Below, piece by piece: positions 37,301-47,500 of a stretch of DNA of 64,000 bases (its first letter is position 1; each line of letters begins with the position of its first letter). A program made the translations under genes and the position numbers. The DNA is from Marisa cornuarietis (Eukaryota > Mollusca > Gastropoda > Architaenioglossa > Ampullariidae), in contig SMMW01000627.1 of the NCBI GenBank assembly GCA_004794655.1, forward strand, positions 1,178,001-1,242,000. The letters are read 5' to 3'. Under the pieces are notes generated by a model. It had not been told where the DNA came from. It was given only the letters and a program-made list of their open reading frames with translations, and searched no databases.

Positions 37301-40300
37301 AGTTTCACCTGTTTGCACAGGGCATTACTACAGAGAGGACAAATGTCTTGGGAAGAGACTTAAAATTGTAACTTTTATAATGCACCCAAACAGCAGCGTT
37401 GATATAAGCATTCCTTGTGTGTGCTACCTTGACGGAGAGCTCTGTTATCTTCTAGGGCAGCAATAGCAGATTGCAATGAAAGCAGATAAGAACTAAAGAA
37501 GTCACAACGATTGTCTGTAAGACTCCCCTACCATTTTGCAGTTCAACTACTATATCTGTAAGACTGCACTAACACTTTGCAGTTCAATTGTCTATAAGAT
37601 TGCACTTTTTTCGCTAGGCAGAGGATATTCTTAACTGCAAAGAGTTAAATAATTGCATTCTGAGTTTTAAAGCATGGGGCAATTAAAGCAATATATGCCC
37701 CACCTCACCATCTGCAAATACAACACTCATTTTAAAGAATACCTTCAGTAACTAAAGGAAAAAACTAATAAATTCACTTAGATATATGTCAAGAGCAAAT
37801 GTAGAGGATTACTGGGAAAACAAAAGATAGGCAAATATTACAGAAAAAGCAAGCATTTTATTTACGAAAAATGCAGTAAAAACATAAAAGGACAAAAGAT
37901 ATTTTAGATGCCTCTTCCTCCCTGTCCTCCCCTTAAGGTGGTCATAATCCCATTTGGTATGCCACTGCATTAAAATCCAGAAAAATTCACAAGCTGTTTT
38001 TTTTCTGTTATAGAGGTATTTCTAAAATACACGTCTCACCCTGAGAATGTCCCAATCTGTTAAAACTGCTCCTTCAATCTCCAGTCTTCAATCTTGATTA
38101 CAAGAGCCCTTCCACTTTCATCGTTTCTTGTTTAGACATGGTTATTACAATTTTAACTTATTAGAATTATTGTTGCTTTACATTTAATATAAATGTTAGA
38201 GTTGGGAAAATATGTCTCCCAATGTCAAAATCTGATCTTCAAGATACACACAGAGAATAAAAATGTAGTGGATAATATGGATCATTTCCATAAAAAATTC
38301 TTCGTTTTTTATTTTGTAAGCACACCGGGTGTATCATGCTGGTTGGTTTCCAAGCTTTCTTGTAAAGAGGCTTTGTAGGACCAGCAAGTCAAGCCATCGA
38401 AATTATCTTCCAGTTACAGCAATAAAACGCCGCGTGGCCAGAGAGACAATTCGATCCGACCCACGGCAGACGAGTTGAACGTGCGCAGCGGCAGCACATA
38501 CCCCAGTACGTCTGCACCCTGAAGTCAAGGCCGGGGTCGACAACCGCTGAGATCTCTCGTCCGGACACGTGTTCCTCTTTATAGATGTGACATCTGTTCA
38601 CTTGGCCCATCTTCTGGCGGAAAGGGTTGCCGGGATCCCTCGCACCAGTGGCGTAGAAAGATTTTCAGCTTTGTGAGGAGGGGAGGGGCAAACTCCATGC
38701 TGACAGTGAACAACGTTCACGTTCTTATTCCCTCAGTAGCTTTTATGAGGGTGCGGCTGCGCCCTCCCTTTACTTTCCACCCCTCTTCCCTGGTTCCTAT
38801 ACGCCACTGCTCACCATTCGCGATCCCCTTTTGAGGAGGGGAGGGGCAAACTCCATGCTGACAGTGAACAACGTTCACCTTCTTATCACCTCAGTAGCTT
38901 TTATGAGGGTGCGGCTGCGCCCCCCACCCACTTTACTTTCCACCCCTCTTCCTTGGTTCCTAAACGCCACTGCTCACCATTCACGATCCCCTTTTCTGTA
39001 AAATATCTCTTGAAACAGTTTCATTCATACCAGCCAGGTCACCCATTCCTGTGCCCGGATTAGCATCGCAAGAAATAAAATCTGCATGTTCAGCTGTATT
39101 GTATTACGCGCCATCATTTGTCCCTGGGTGTGGGTACCCGTGGGAACAAGCAGGAGACTGTGGGGACAAGGGTATGTTGGAGGTGGTGAATACGCTAAGT
39201 TCCATTCGCGAGGATAAAAATGGAATAAAAGACAACAACTGATTTGTGGTCTTTTTTACTCTTCATAAAATTGTACAAGTGTACACGAGAGCAATCGTGC
39301 TTCTCCTGTTATAATACTGTGGTGTGTCGATCACTATGTGGGTCAAGGATAGGTCATAAATTATCCCCATGCTGGAGACAGGCTTTGTTGCGCCCTTTAC
39401 CCCTCCTCCACATCGCTCCCAAAAGAAAAGTCAGCTATACAACCTTCAACGATTTATGTTCTGGTCATCACACTGAGGCTTGAACCCTATGTTTTCTTGC
39501 TTTTTTAAACTCTAAAGCCTTTTTTTCTGAGCTAGTGAAGTTATATGCTGGGTGGAGATGGTAGCCAGCCCAACCAAATCTTTCTCGCAAACCTATTTTG
39601 CCAATTCACCATAATAAGTTATCAGTTAAAACTGCATACATACATACATATTCCAGTATTAACTGATTTTGCGATCGTGGCGTTAGCTGAGTGTCCTTTG
39701 GCTCAAAGTTCGCGTAAACAAATAATTAAAAAAAACCCAGAGCTTAAAACAGCTATAGGTGGCATAACAACGTATATATATATATGTATGTATGTGCTTA
39801 TCAAAATTGCCTCAGCGTTCTTGTCCTTGAACTCTACTGCAGTTTTCCTGCGCATATGGCACGGAACTGGTCTGACTTAGCAAGATGTGCGAAAGGAGAG
39901 GCAGGCATGTGCTGGTGCTGTCTACCAATAGTGTCAGCCTGTCGGGTGGTCGGGTGGTGCAACGGTTAGCGCCTGTCACCAATACAGTGAAGGTTGGCTG
40001 TCCTGGATTCAGCTCTCGTCTCGGGCACGCTGTTCTTTCTCTGAATTTGGCATTTGTTTACAGGGCTGGCTGCCTTGCCGTGGTATAGCCTTAGTTGCTG
40101 GTTCAATCCCCCCCACCCCACTACCCACGCAGGTTAACTTAATAAGGGGTGGACGCTGGACACTTGAAATGCGGCCCCGTAGATGGCGCTTTGCTGTCGT
40201 ACTGAGAAATTCGCGTGATGACATCAACCCACAAGAAAGGTTTTCACTGATGATTAAAATATAATATTCGAGAATTTCTTCTTGCAGTCCATGTCCGTCT

Positions 40301-41216
40301 GCTGGGTGGTAGTGTAGTGATCCGAAAGCTAGAATGAGAACGAGAAAAGTGAGGGGGGAACGTGATAAAGACAGTTAAGGTTCAGGCGCCTGACTGTCCA
40401 TTGATCGTTGTTCCCATCGTGTACGGATGCGGGATGTGGACTCTGCTTGCTAGGTCTAAAACTGTTCTTCGCGGTACCTTGGAGGGGGATTGACGCTGAG
40501 GTGGACAAAGGAAGACCGCTCTCGATAGTCACCAACGTTTGGTATTTCCTCAGACCATGCTGCAGGCTCTTTAAAACACTGAACGTAGACACAGATGATG
40601 TTACAACCCGAGTGATCCCATGAAGTTATACAAACACTTAATTCTGACTTCTTGGAAATTATCGATATATGCGAATTCTCATGCGATCACAGTCCTGAGA
40701 TGAGTGAGAATTCATGTCGATAATGGATTGGCATAAGTTATAGGTATTCGTGTATGACACAATATATACGTATATATACAAAATAGCACCAGAACGCAGT
40801 GTTAATAATATAAAACATGTATCAGGAACGACTGCCCCTTACAACAGATTGATGCTCCAATCAAGATAACATTCGTAAATGCAGGCTCGAAGTGGTGGTT
40901 TGAGGAGGGGGAGGGTTGAGGAGAGGAGCACCGAGCACCCATGCACCAGCACGTACATCAGCTAAGAGAACTATATAAGATAGATAAGATAAGATAATAC
41001 TTTATTTGTCCCAGAGGGCAATTTGGTGGCAGCTCGATTAAAGTTAAAACACACACACACACACACAAAACGCACACACACACACACGCACACAAAATAC
41101 ACACACAAATTAAAGCACATACGCACAAAACACATCCACACACACACACAAAACACTAGCCTTCTTACCTGAGTATACTTGATTTCAATGTCTGGACGAG
41201 GTTGTGGATCAGACAT
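25376..41216 (-). CDS. ALDH1A: Cytosolic NAD+ aldehyde dehydrogenase, ALDH1A/ALDH2 class (retinal dehydrogenase-like)
   Basis: Fourteen exons, 5' to 3' on the minus strand: 41216-41169, 31818-31714, 31185-31045, 30748-30622, 30418-30357, 29995-29867, 29647-29534, 29369-29267, 28979-28795, 27763-27599, 27372-27215, 26850-26776, 25887-25848, 25408-25376. All phases agree and give 494 aa. The family oxidises aldehydes (retinal, acetaldehyde, lipid aldehydes) to acids with NAD(P)+. Seen: start [16 protein letters not shown] with no mitochondrial presequence, [21 protein letters not shown] (oxyanion-hole Asn), [10 protein letters not shown] (cofactor Lys and Glu), [17 protein letters not shown] (general-base Glu), [12 protein letters not shown] (nucleophile Cys), [18 protein letters not shown], and end LPSKNS. 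ALDH1A versus ALDH2 cannot be settled here; lack of a presequence favours cytosolic ALDH1A. It is head-to-head with RANBP2. Confidence 0.95.
26030..26670. repeat. GC-rich, probably transposon-derived segment in ALDH intron 12
   Basis: The segment is clearly richer in G+C and CpG than the AT-rich intron around it, and no coding block was recognised in its ORFs. Near its right side ...CCCACGACA is followed by GTTTGGTGTTGATT, which loosely recalls an LTR end plus primer-binding site, but the match to any tRNA is poor. Origin unresolved. Confidence 0.35.
27790..28195 (+). mobile_element. tRNA-derived SINE in ALDH intron 9
   Basis: A box A-like TGGCTAAAGTGC at 27,813-27,824 and box B GGTTCAAATC at 27,862-27,871 are spaced as in tRNA genes. 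A non-tRNA body follows (GGATTTGACACTTGGCAGGG...), then TG-rich sequence and an ATT-rich tail at about 28,180-28,195. It lies opposite to the ALDH gene. A related copy sits at about 39,950-40,200. Confidence 0.65.
31807..31906 (-). repeat. Tandem copies of the ALDH exon 2 splice acceptor
   Basis: A 44-46 bp unit is present as 31,807-31,850 and 31,851-31,896, with the first ten bases of a third at 31,897-31,906. On the minus strand each full unit holds a pyrimidine tract, TCTCTGTTTC(A/C)AG and the first 12 nt of exon 2. The proximal acceptor (exon start 31,818, ...TTTCAAG) keeps the ALDH frame. The upstream copy (exon start 31,862, ...TTTCCAG) would add 44 nt and shift the frame. Confidence 0.8.
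31907..33720 (-). mobile_element. Decayed LINE in ALDH intron 1
   Basis: The minus strand carries, from 33,580 downward, [40 protein letters not shown], then [21 protein letters not shown] (32,830-32,930), ...[27 protein letters not shown] (32,450-32,590), and [12 protein letters not shown] (32,190-32,225): the RT fingers, palm, thumb and C-terminal blocks in order, broken by stops. The 3' end GGACAGAGAATAAAGTTTG near 31,905-31,925 resembles the 3' end at 40,990-41,030. The element ends right against the copied exon 2 acceptor. The plus-strand ORFs at 32,681-33,889 are shadows or junk. Confidence 0.82.
33721..34930. other. Unassigned GC-richer segment in ALDH intron 1
   Basis: A C-run and CA microsatellite (33,743-33,779) are followed by about 1.1 kb of GC-richer sequence with no recognised domain. 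It may be the 5' part of the antisense LINE or another repeat. The minus-strand ORFs at 34,476-34,875 show no family resemblance. Confidence 0.35.
34931..35192 (+). mobile_element. LINE 3' end with (TAA)n tail
   Basis: The sequence ends in GGAAAGCGCATTGAGTC, then TGCGCTATATAAATC, then (AAT)n at about 35,168-35,185. That is the typical 3' terminus of L2/CR1-like LINEs. Only the 3' UTR is left. Confidence 0.55.
35193..38380. other. ALDH intron 1, no gene seen
   Basis: AT-rich intronic sequence with a TG microsatellite at about 36,686-36,725. A 118-codon plus-strand ORF at 37,110-37,466 has no recognisable motif and starts in AT-rich DNA; it is treated as chance. Confidence 0.45.
38390..38640. 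other. CpG-containing GC-rich patch in ALDH intron 1
   Basis: About 250 bp with many CpG dinucleotides, a CACGTG hexamer and, on the minus strand, CTATAAAGAGG. It could be an internal promoter, a regulatory element or old repeat DNA; the sequence alone does not decide. Confidence 0.25.
38647..38995. mobile_element. MITE-like element with CAGTGGCGTA ends, partly duplicated in tandem
   Basis: The first copy begins CAGTGGCGTAG at 38,647 and ends ...TACGCCACTG near 38,812, forming terminal inverted repeats. From about 38,671 a unit of roughly 165 bp (GAGGAGGGGAGGGGCAAACT ... CACGATCCCCTTTT) is repeated once, to about 38,995, with a few substitutions. No ORF is present. Ends of this type occur on hAT-like non-autonomous elements; the superfamily is a guess. 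Confidence 0.55.
39950..40200 (+). mobile_element. tRNA-derived SINE, second copy, in ALDH intron 1
   Basis: Box A-like GGTTAGCGCCTG at 39,964-39,975 and box B-like GGATTCAGCTC at 40,005-40,015, with GCCTGTCACCA shared with the copy at 27,821-27,833, and a similar body (CTGAATTTGGCATTTG against CTGGATTTGACACTTG). It is read as a diverged member of the same SINE family. Confidence 0.5.
40975..41160 (-). repeat. LINE 3' tail and CA/TG microsatellite beside ALDH exon 1 donor
   Basis: 40,977-41,030 read on the minus strand gives GCCCTCTGGGACAAATAAAG followed by a (TCTTA)n tail, the common 3' end of L2/Maui-type LINEs. From 41,049 to 41,155 lies an interrupted CA repeat, so the pre-mRNA has a long UG-rich run starting about a dozen bases after the exon 1 donor at 41,168. 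Confidence 0.6.
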
Positions 41217-41548
41217 GTTTGCGAGCTTGAATATTGCAAGAGGTATGTTAGCTGCAGCAAATACTGTCAGCGAGACCTCGGTGCGCTCGAACGAGTCCGT
41301 GGAGCGTCGTGAGTCCTCTTTATATGACGCTGCCTGAGCCACTTTTGCGACATATTGTTTCTAGAAATTAAGCAATATTAATAATTAAATCACTTATTTC
41401 GCAAGTTTGTTGTCTCGATTTTGTCATTAAATGTAACAATTAAATGTGTAATAATTACGACATTAGACTGACTTCCACTACATGGAAGACATTACCTGCT
41501 GGCGGCATTTTGACAGGAGAGACTCTACTTGACTCAAAACTATTCAAA
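41217..41548. promoter_or_regulatory. Shared promoter interval between ALDH (-) and RANBP2 (+)
   Basis: The two inferred start codons point away from each other and are 332 bp apart, so both 5' UTRs and core promoters must fit here unless there are further upstream exons. The ALDH-proximal part is GC-richer (GAGCGTCGTGAGTCC on the minus side). No clear TATA box was seen. Divergent spacing below 1 kb is the usual definition of a bidirectional promoter. Confidence 0.6.
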
Positions 41549-44500
41549 ATGTTTAGAAGAAAACAAGATGTTGACAGACACGTGTCAAGTATACTTGGAA
41601 AAATCAAGGATGAAAGAGAGGTGAAACATTATTACCAATGCAGATTGTTATACTGTTAGTATTAGACTTTTAAATGTCCAAAATTAAATAAAAAGAACTG
41701 GGACCTGTATCATGTGAATCATTTAAGTTTTATGTAACCCGTTTCATCTTCTCTGGTTTCGAAAGTACTTGGGATATAAGAAAATAAATGTTCATAATAA
41801 TAGTAATATGTAGAAAGTGTTTATTTCACTTATTTAGTAAATGAGGGTAATTGCGTACCGTACTTATCAGACTTCATGGCGAATTTTTACAGTAAATTCA
41901 AGGCCTAATCATCATTGCAAAAACGTGACCATGGGTTAAATAAGTATATAATTACAATTTTCATAATATCAGTTAGGAGATTCAGGTTTTCATACTAATA
42001 TCAGTGATAAGTGTTCTCAATTTGAATTAAAATAACTTCTCCATGCATCGTTTTAACATATAACATCTCTTCCTTTAGGCCCTGTCAGGGAGCAGAACTG
42101 AAATCTAGCGAACAGCAGTTTATTGGAAGTTACAGTTTGAGTTTATCTAGTCAACCATTGGTATTAAAGTTTTATTGTGAAGTTTTAATTATGCTTGTCA
42201 TAAATATTTATCAGCAGAAAGAAGGGAAATGCACTGGCCAGGGGATGGGGGGGAACCACACAACCTCTCGTCTGTGCTTTTGTGAATAAATGCTGGATGA
42301 GAAACGGAACTTTTGGAAGGCCCATGATACGTTGATCTAAGTGGTTACAGATGACATGACATACACCATGAAACTAGAAAAAATCCAGTCCCATGCTGGT
42401 ACAAGTGGTACCATTGTCTTTATTAGCATCTACTTGTAACATGCCACCTGCTGAATGCCCTAGTCAGTGATAGTTTTCTAAAAACCCTTAAACCATTGGA
42501 GATTGTTCAAGAAAGAGCTTAGTTGATATCTATCAAGATTGAACCAAACTAATGATCAAATATGAGAGTTTTAGTAACAAGGAAGAGTTTACAAGTAGTG
42601 AAAGAAATTTTAACTTGGGAGTCTACATGTTAAATCATGTTACAATGAATAATGAGCTTTTATTACTTGACTTTCCAATTTATAATAAGTATAATTTGCA
42701 AGAGGCATCTAAACTGGCAGATCAAGCATTTTAAAGATTTATATATATCTTTTGTTCAGTGGTGAAAACACAGGAGTTTGTATTCAAAAGCTTAATGGTA
42801 TAAGATTTTTTTTCAATCTGAAAAAGATTGTTGGCATCGTAGGTATCACGTTGTACCTATTGGTGACAGTTTCAAGTGGCAATCAACTTAAGTTTTATAA
42901 GACATGATTAATTTGTTTGTGTAGTCTTATTTGTTGCTATGTTGTTTTTCTCACAAACAGATAGAAGTAACTGGATTAGCTTCCTTACATTGTCTACATT
43001 TATTATAGCCTATTTTAAAACAATATCTAGTACATTTAACCCAGACTTTTAAGTCGGTAAGAACAGTCAGTTTCAGATATATACAATATTAAATAACCTG
43101 ACAGGACTGTGTAACCTCTGACATTGTGGAATCTGTCTTTATATGTCAGTTTTTTAGAAATATTGTTCAGTTTGAAACTATCTGGACTTTTTCAGAGTTA
43201 ACGTTAATACTTCATTGCAGAGAAATGCAAGGGGATACCAGATTGCAAGATTGTACTTTGAAGTCAGAGAATTTAAGACTGCTCACAGGTAAAGCTTAAG
43301 TTCTCTTGGTGAATTTCATGGCTCATCCTCACCAAGCTAAATCTAAATTAAAAAATAAAAGTATGTGCAGATGAAACCATGCTAAGTATCTTACAGGATT
43401 TTACTAATGTGCCAAGTCTAGACAAATGTTCTTTGTCTAAGGGAGTATATGGGTGAAACATGGGCCTTGGAAACACAGATTCGAAGTTTTTAAATTTGTC
43501 ACAAGCTGAGTTCCAAATTTTGATTCTCTCTCTTCCCCCTTCCTCTCTGTGTTTTTTTTTTGTGGTGGCAGTAATAGGGTTTTTATTTAATAGGATTTGA
43601 AATTTATTCGCAGCCTTAATTGGTCCGCCATTTTAAATTCATGTCAGACTTGTCACATTATCTGTGACCTTTTTCACTGATCACATTTGCTGTCCAAATT
43701 AACAAAGTAAATAGAATAAAAAACACGCTGGAAATGTGAATATTTCCAGGAAACTACTTGAGCTGATGAAGTTATATTATTCTGTATAGGAGACACATAA
43801 GTTATCAACAGTCCTTTAAAGTCTTTTGCATAGTATTTATTTTATGCAGTAACAGGAGAGGAGCAAAACTAGTCCCTAACATTGCTGCATTATGCTTAAA
43901 GACTACAATTAGTGTCATTATTATGTGAGGCTCAGACAATCTAGTCCCTTACATTGCTGCAGTACTCTTTAAGACTACAATCAGTGTCATTATGTGCAGA
44001 TACCTTGGGGCATTTCTCAGCGTGCGGGCTTCAGTGCCACAGGCCTACCGGCTCCTTGGGCAAATTGAAGAAGCCTTTGGTAACAAAGAGGGTGCTATAA
44101 AAGCTTACAAAAGGTTACAAGACTTTTAAAAAGTACTTTATCATGCTTCTAATGATTGAAGTTTACATTTCTGTGTATGTTATTATGGATTCACTTCTAG
44201 CAGGGAATGTATTCTAAAGTTTTGTGATGTTGGTTTTGATACCATAAATTGGATATGACAATTTTCCTGCTGTTCAACCTTTTTATATACATTTTAGGTG
44301 CATTGAGGTTGGTGGCACAGAAAAGGACCTTACTCTGAAAAGTAAGTTTTCTTTTGGTCAGTTGTCAAAATTTTGTTTCTTGCATATATCAGTTTGAAAA
44401 GTGTGAAATTGTGTTTATGAAAATGCAGAAAAAGCAAAAAAATAAAAAAGTAGGAAGCAGAGATGCACAACTTGAAAAATACAAGGTTGTCTTTTCATCA

Positions 44501-47500
44501 TATTTCAATAATTTTGGTTCAACTTTGCAAGCCTCATATTTTATAACAAGTGATGGGTAATGGTGACAAAGTTACATTTTTTTTATAGATGCTCTTAGTT
44601 CTGACAAAGATCAACTTCTTAGGATTTTTGGCTAAACTTAAGTACATGTTCCAAAATAATCCCAAATAAGAAATTCTGCTCATGTGAATTCACTTAAGTG
44701 TGCTTCGGTGGTACATGCTTTTTTATTGTCTGGTGCTTTGTATATTATTTGTATGTAATTGTATAATTCTGCATATTACTCAGCAGCAAATGCACTTTAT
44801 GACAATACTTATCTCTGGTGTGTAGTTTACAACAGATTTTTGGGGGAGAGTGTTAAATTTAATATATTTTTGTAATTAGATTTATTCTCCTAATCACTAA
44901 ACCAAAAGTAATGGAAAGTATACATGATGAGAGAGTGAACTTTTCACCTTTTACTGGATTTATTTTGCAAGTTCTGATTTACATATTTGGCACAGCATAG
45001 AATTTTCCAAGGGTACTGTTTTTGCTTTGTCAGAAATGGCCACTGGTGGAAAGCAAAAAGTATGATTTTGTTTTTGTTTTCACCTCACAGATCAATAAAC
45101 ACAGAAGGTGCTTTTTCCACGTTTTAAATGAAAAATTGGGAAAAATACAAATGCTTTTTTGAGCACCAGAGATTTTGTTAAACAAAACTATCGATGTTTT
45201 AATCATATTTTACCCTTTAATTTTATACTGGGCATTTATTTTTTGCAGTCTGTGAACTGTATGCGGAAACTGGTGTGGACCCAGGTATAGGAAAGGTATG
45301 CCTTTTTTTTTAGAGTACCATTTTATTAAAGATGACCTTATATTTAGACATTACGCTCATTTCTTGATGGTGTAGAGTAAAAGTTCAGTGAAGGAAGAGC
45401 TGATAGATTGTCTGCGTCTTGTCTCTATGGACTATTTTCCCTTTCCAGTTCTGGTTGGAAAAGGCTGAACAACTTTACCCATACAGTGATGTTGTCTTCA
45501 AACTCAAGGTAAACTGAGAATATTATGGTGTGCACATAGTTTTTAAGAAATTATACAACAGTTTTCTGAATGCAGCTGTCTTTTTTTCTCTGAACATTTG
45601 TAACAACTTTTATTATTGTACATAATATTCGCATGCTGTAGCTTGGTTTAATACCACTAGCAGTAAGTATATGGACTATTTAGATATACGTTTTACACAA
45701 TTTAGAAATAATGCAGTCTTGTCATAAATTATGCTAAAAGTTAGAGCCACTTCTGTTTCTTTATATTTTGTATACCATGCATCATTTATTTTGTATTATT
45801 ATATGCATGTTTTTATTTAATCTGATTGTTTTACTGCAAGGAGAATGGAATCTAAATATTTTATCTTGTTTGGCTAAGTGACTATGCTGTATAATGAAAC
45901 CACATTCTGCAAATTTTGCAAAGAAAAAAACACCCCATAAAAACCTAAGTGAAAGCCTTGAGAAATTGCAGTATGTTGTGTTACGCGATTGGGCGCCACA
46001 CGTTTCATTCTCGCAGGCACGCTCACATACACAGCGGGCACTCGAATGTCCAATGATAGCGACAAGACCAATCACTCCTCAGTGAACAAATACGCAAATG
46101 TGCATGAGGACAACACAAAATACAGGTTTATTAATTAAAACTAGCTGTTTGTAGAAAAGAGAGAAGAGAGGAAAAAAAAAAGGAACATTCCAAGGACACA
46201 GCGTAAACAGACACAGGCCCACTAACCACATCGCAGTACCAAGCTCCCACACATGGCTCAGCACCGCACTACACGCTGCGCGGGCTCAAAACAAAACAAC
46301 CCCCTGACGACACAGCGTCCACAAGCTAGAGGGGCCTGGTAAGGGCTAAGCACACGCAGGCAACTATCGTGGGAGAGGTATAGAAAAGGAGGAGGGGTCA
46401 CAGCCTGTCCTTGATTGGGCCACGGCGCTGTCCATAGCCCACAATGGTCGCCGCTCCAGGCCAGCCTGGCGATCACACCGTCTAGGACCAGAAAAGATGG
46501 TGACGACAGCGGCAGGGATGACCAGCCACGATGATTGATGACTTGGCAAATGACAGATGGCGGTAGACGATTCTGACAGCAATCTCTGGTTTGAAGATGA
46601 TTCCTGATTTGGAGCCTAGTGGCTTGTGACACGCGTTCTGTCGCTCACAGAAAACACGGGGAAGAACACTGGCTGCTAGAACCCGTCCCAAGCACCAGGC
46701 CAATCCCAACACACCAGTATCCACAGCCCGTGGCAAACCCTTGGCTACTCCCAGCGACGGGCACCAGCGCAAAATCTCTTCTTCCGCCCTACTGTCATCC
46801 TGGGCCACTGATATACCTTTACATAAAAAGTTTCTAGAGGCTTTGAGAACCTCCAGAAACTTTCACGATCTGCAGGGCTCGGCATCTGCACGATATTATA
46901 CACCTCAAAGAAGCAAAGCTTGCTATACCTTGAAGGTGGTGTCCACACACTATGGCAGGGTTCGCAGGGTCCTTACCTATCCTTACAAGTCCTTACGTAG
47001 AGATTTTTGGCCGTAAGGCCTTATAAGTCCTTGTATTTGGCATGCGGTCCTTACAAATCCTCAAACGCGTCCTTACATTTTTTCTCTGACCCTTACAAGT
47101 CCTTACATCGATAAAATATTACCACAAATTTATTTTTCATGCCTCTTACAAATCCATAAATTCATTTTTGGAGTCAACATCGGCGCAAAATGCAGACAAT
47201 TCTTCGCCTCGCCGCCATTTGATTTACATGGCTGCCAACTCTCGTTCGTGCCGAGACCAACGCTGAGCTTCTTGCGAAGTTCTCCGCTGTTAGTCTCGGC
47301 GAGCTTATTAAACAATGAATGTGAATAAACCGGAAGCTTTGTCGTCTAAAGCCTCGTTCTATGACTTCACTGAAAAAATCGTCTGCAAGCAGTCCAGTAA
47401 TACAAGTTCGTGGTGTCACCGACTTATCGGTACGCGGGAGTTTAGTCTTGACTATCAAAACGATGCCAGGCAAGTGTTCTTTTCAGGAGCACTGGCTGAA

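Noticed and set aside
37110..37466. 118-codon plus-strand ORF in ALDH intron 1
   Set aside because: No recognisable domain and no promoter or repeat context.
45985..46000. TGGCGCC on the minus strand as a retroviral primer-binding site
   Set aside because: It lies inside the LTR bounded by the CAGTA duplications, not after an LTR end, and the match to tRNA stops after about eight bases.
46258..46808. 124- and 108-codon minus-strand ORFs as a captured gene
   Set aside because: They lie within the solo LTR, in overlapping frames, with no family signal.
46940..46960. Transib/RAG-like terminal repeat (CACTATGG) at the left end of the DNA transposon
   Set aside because: The right end does not carry the inverted CATAGTG; TATGG is a direct repeat on both sides, so it is a target-site duplication.
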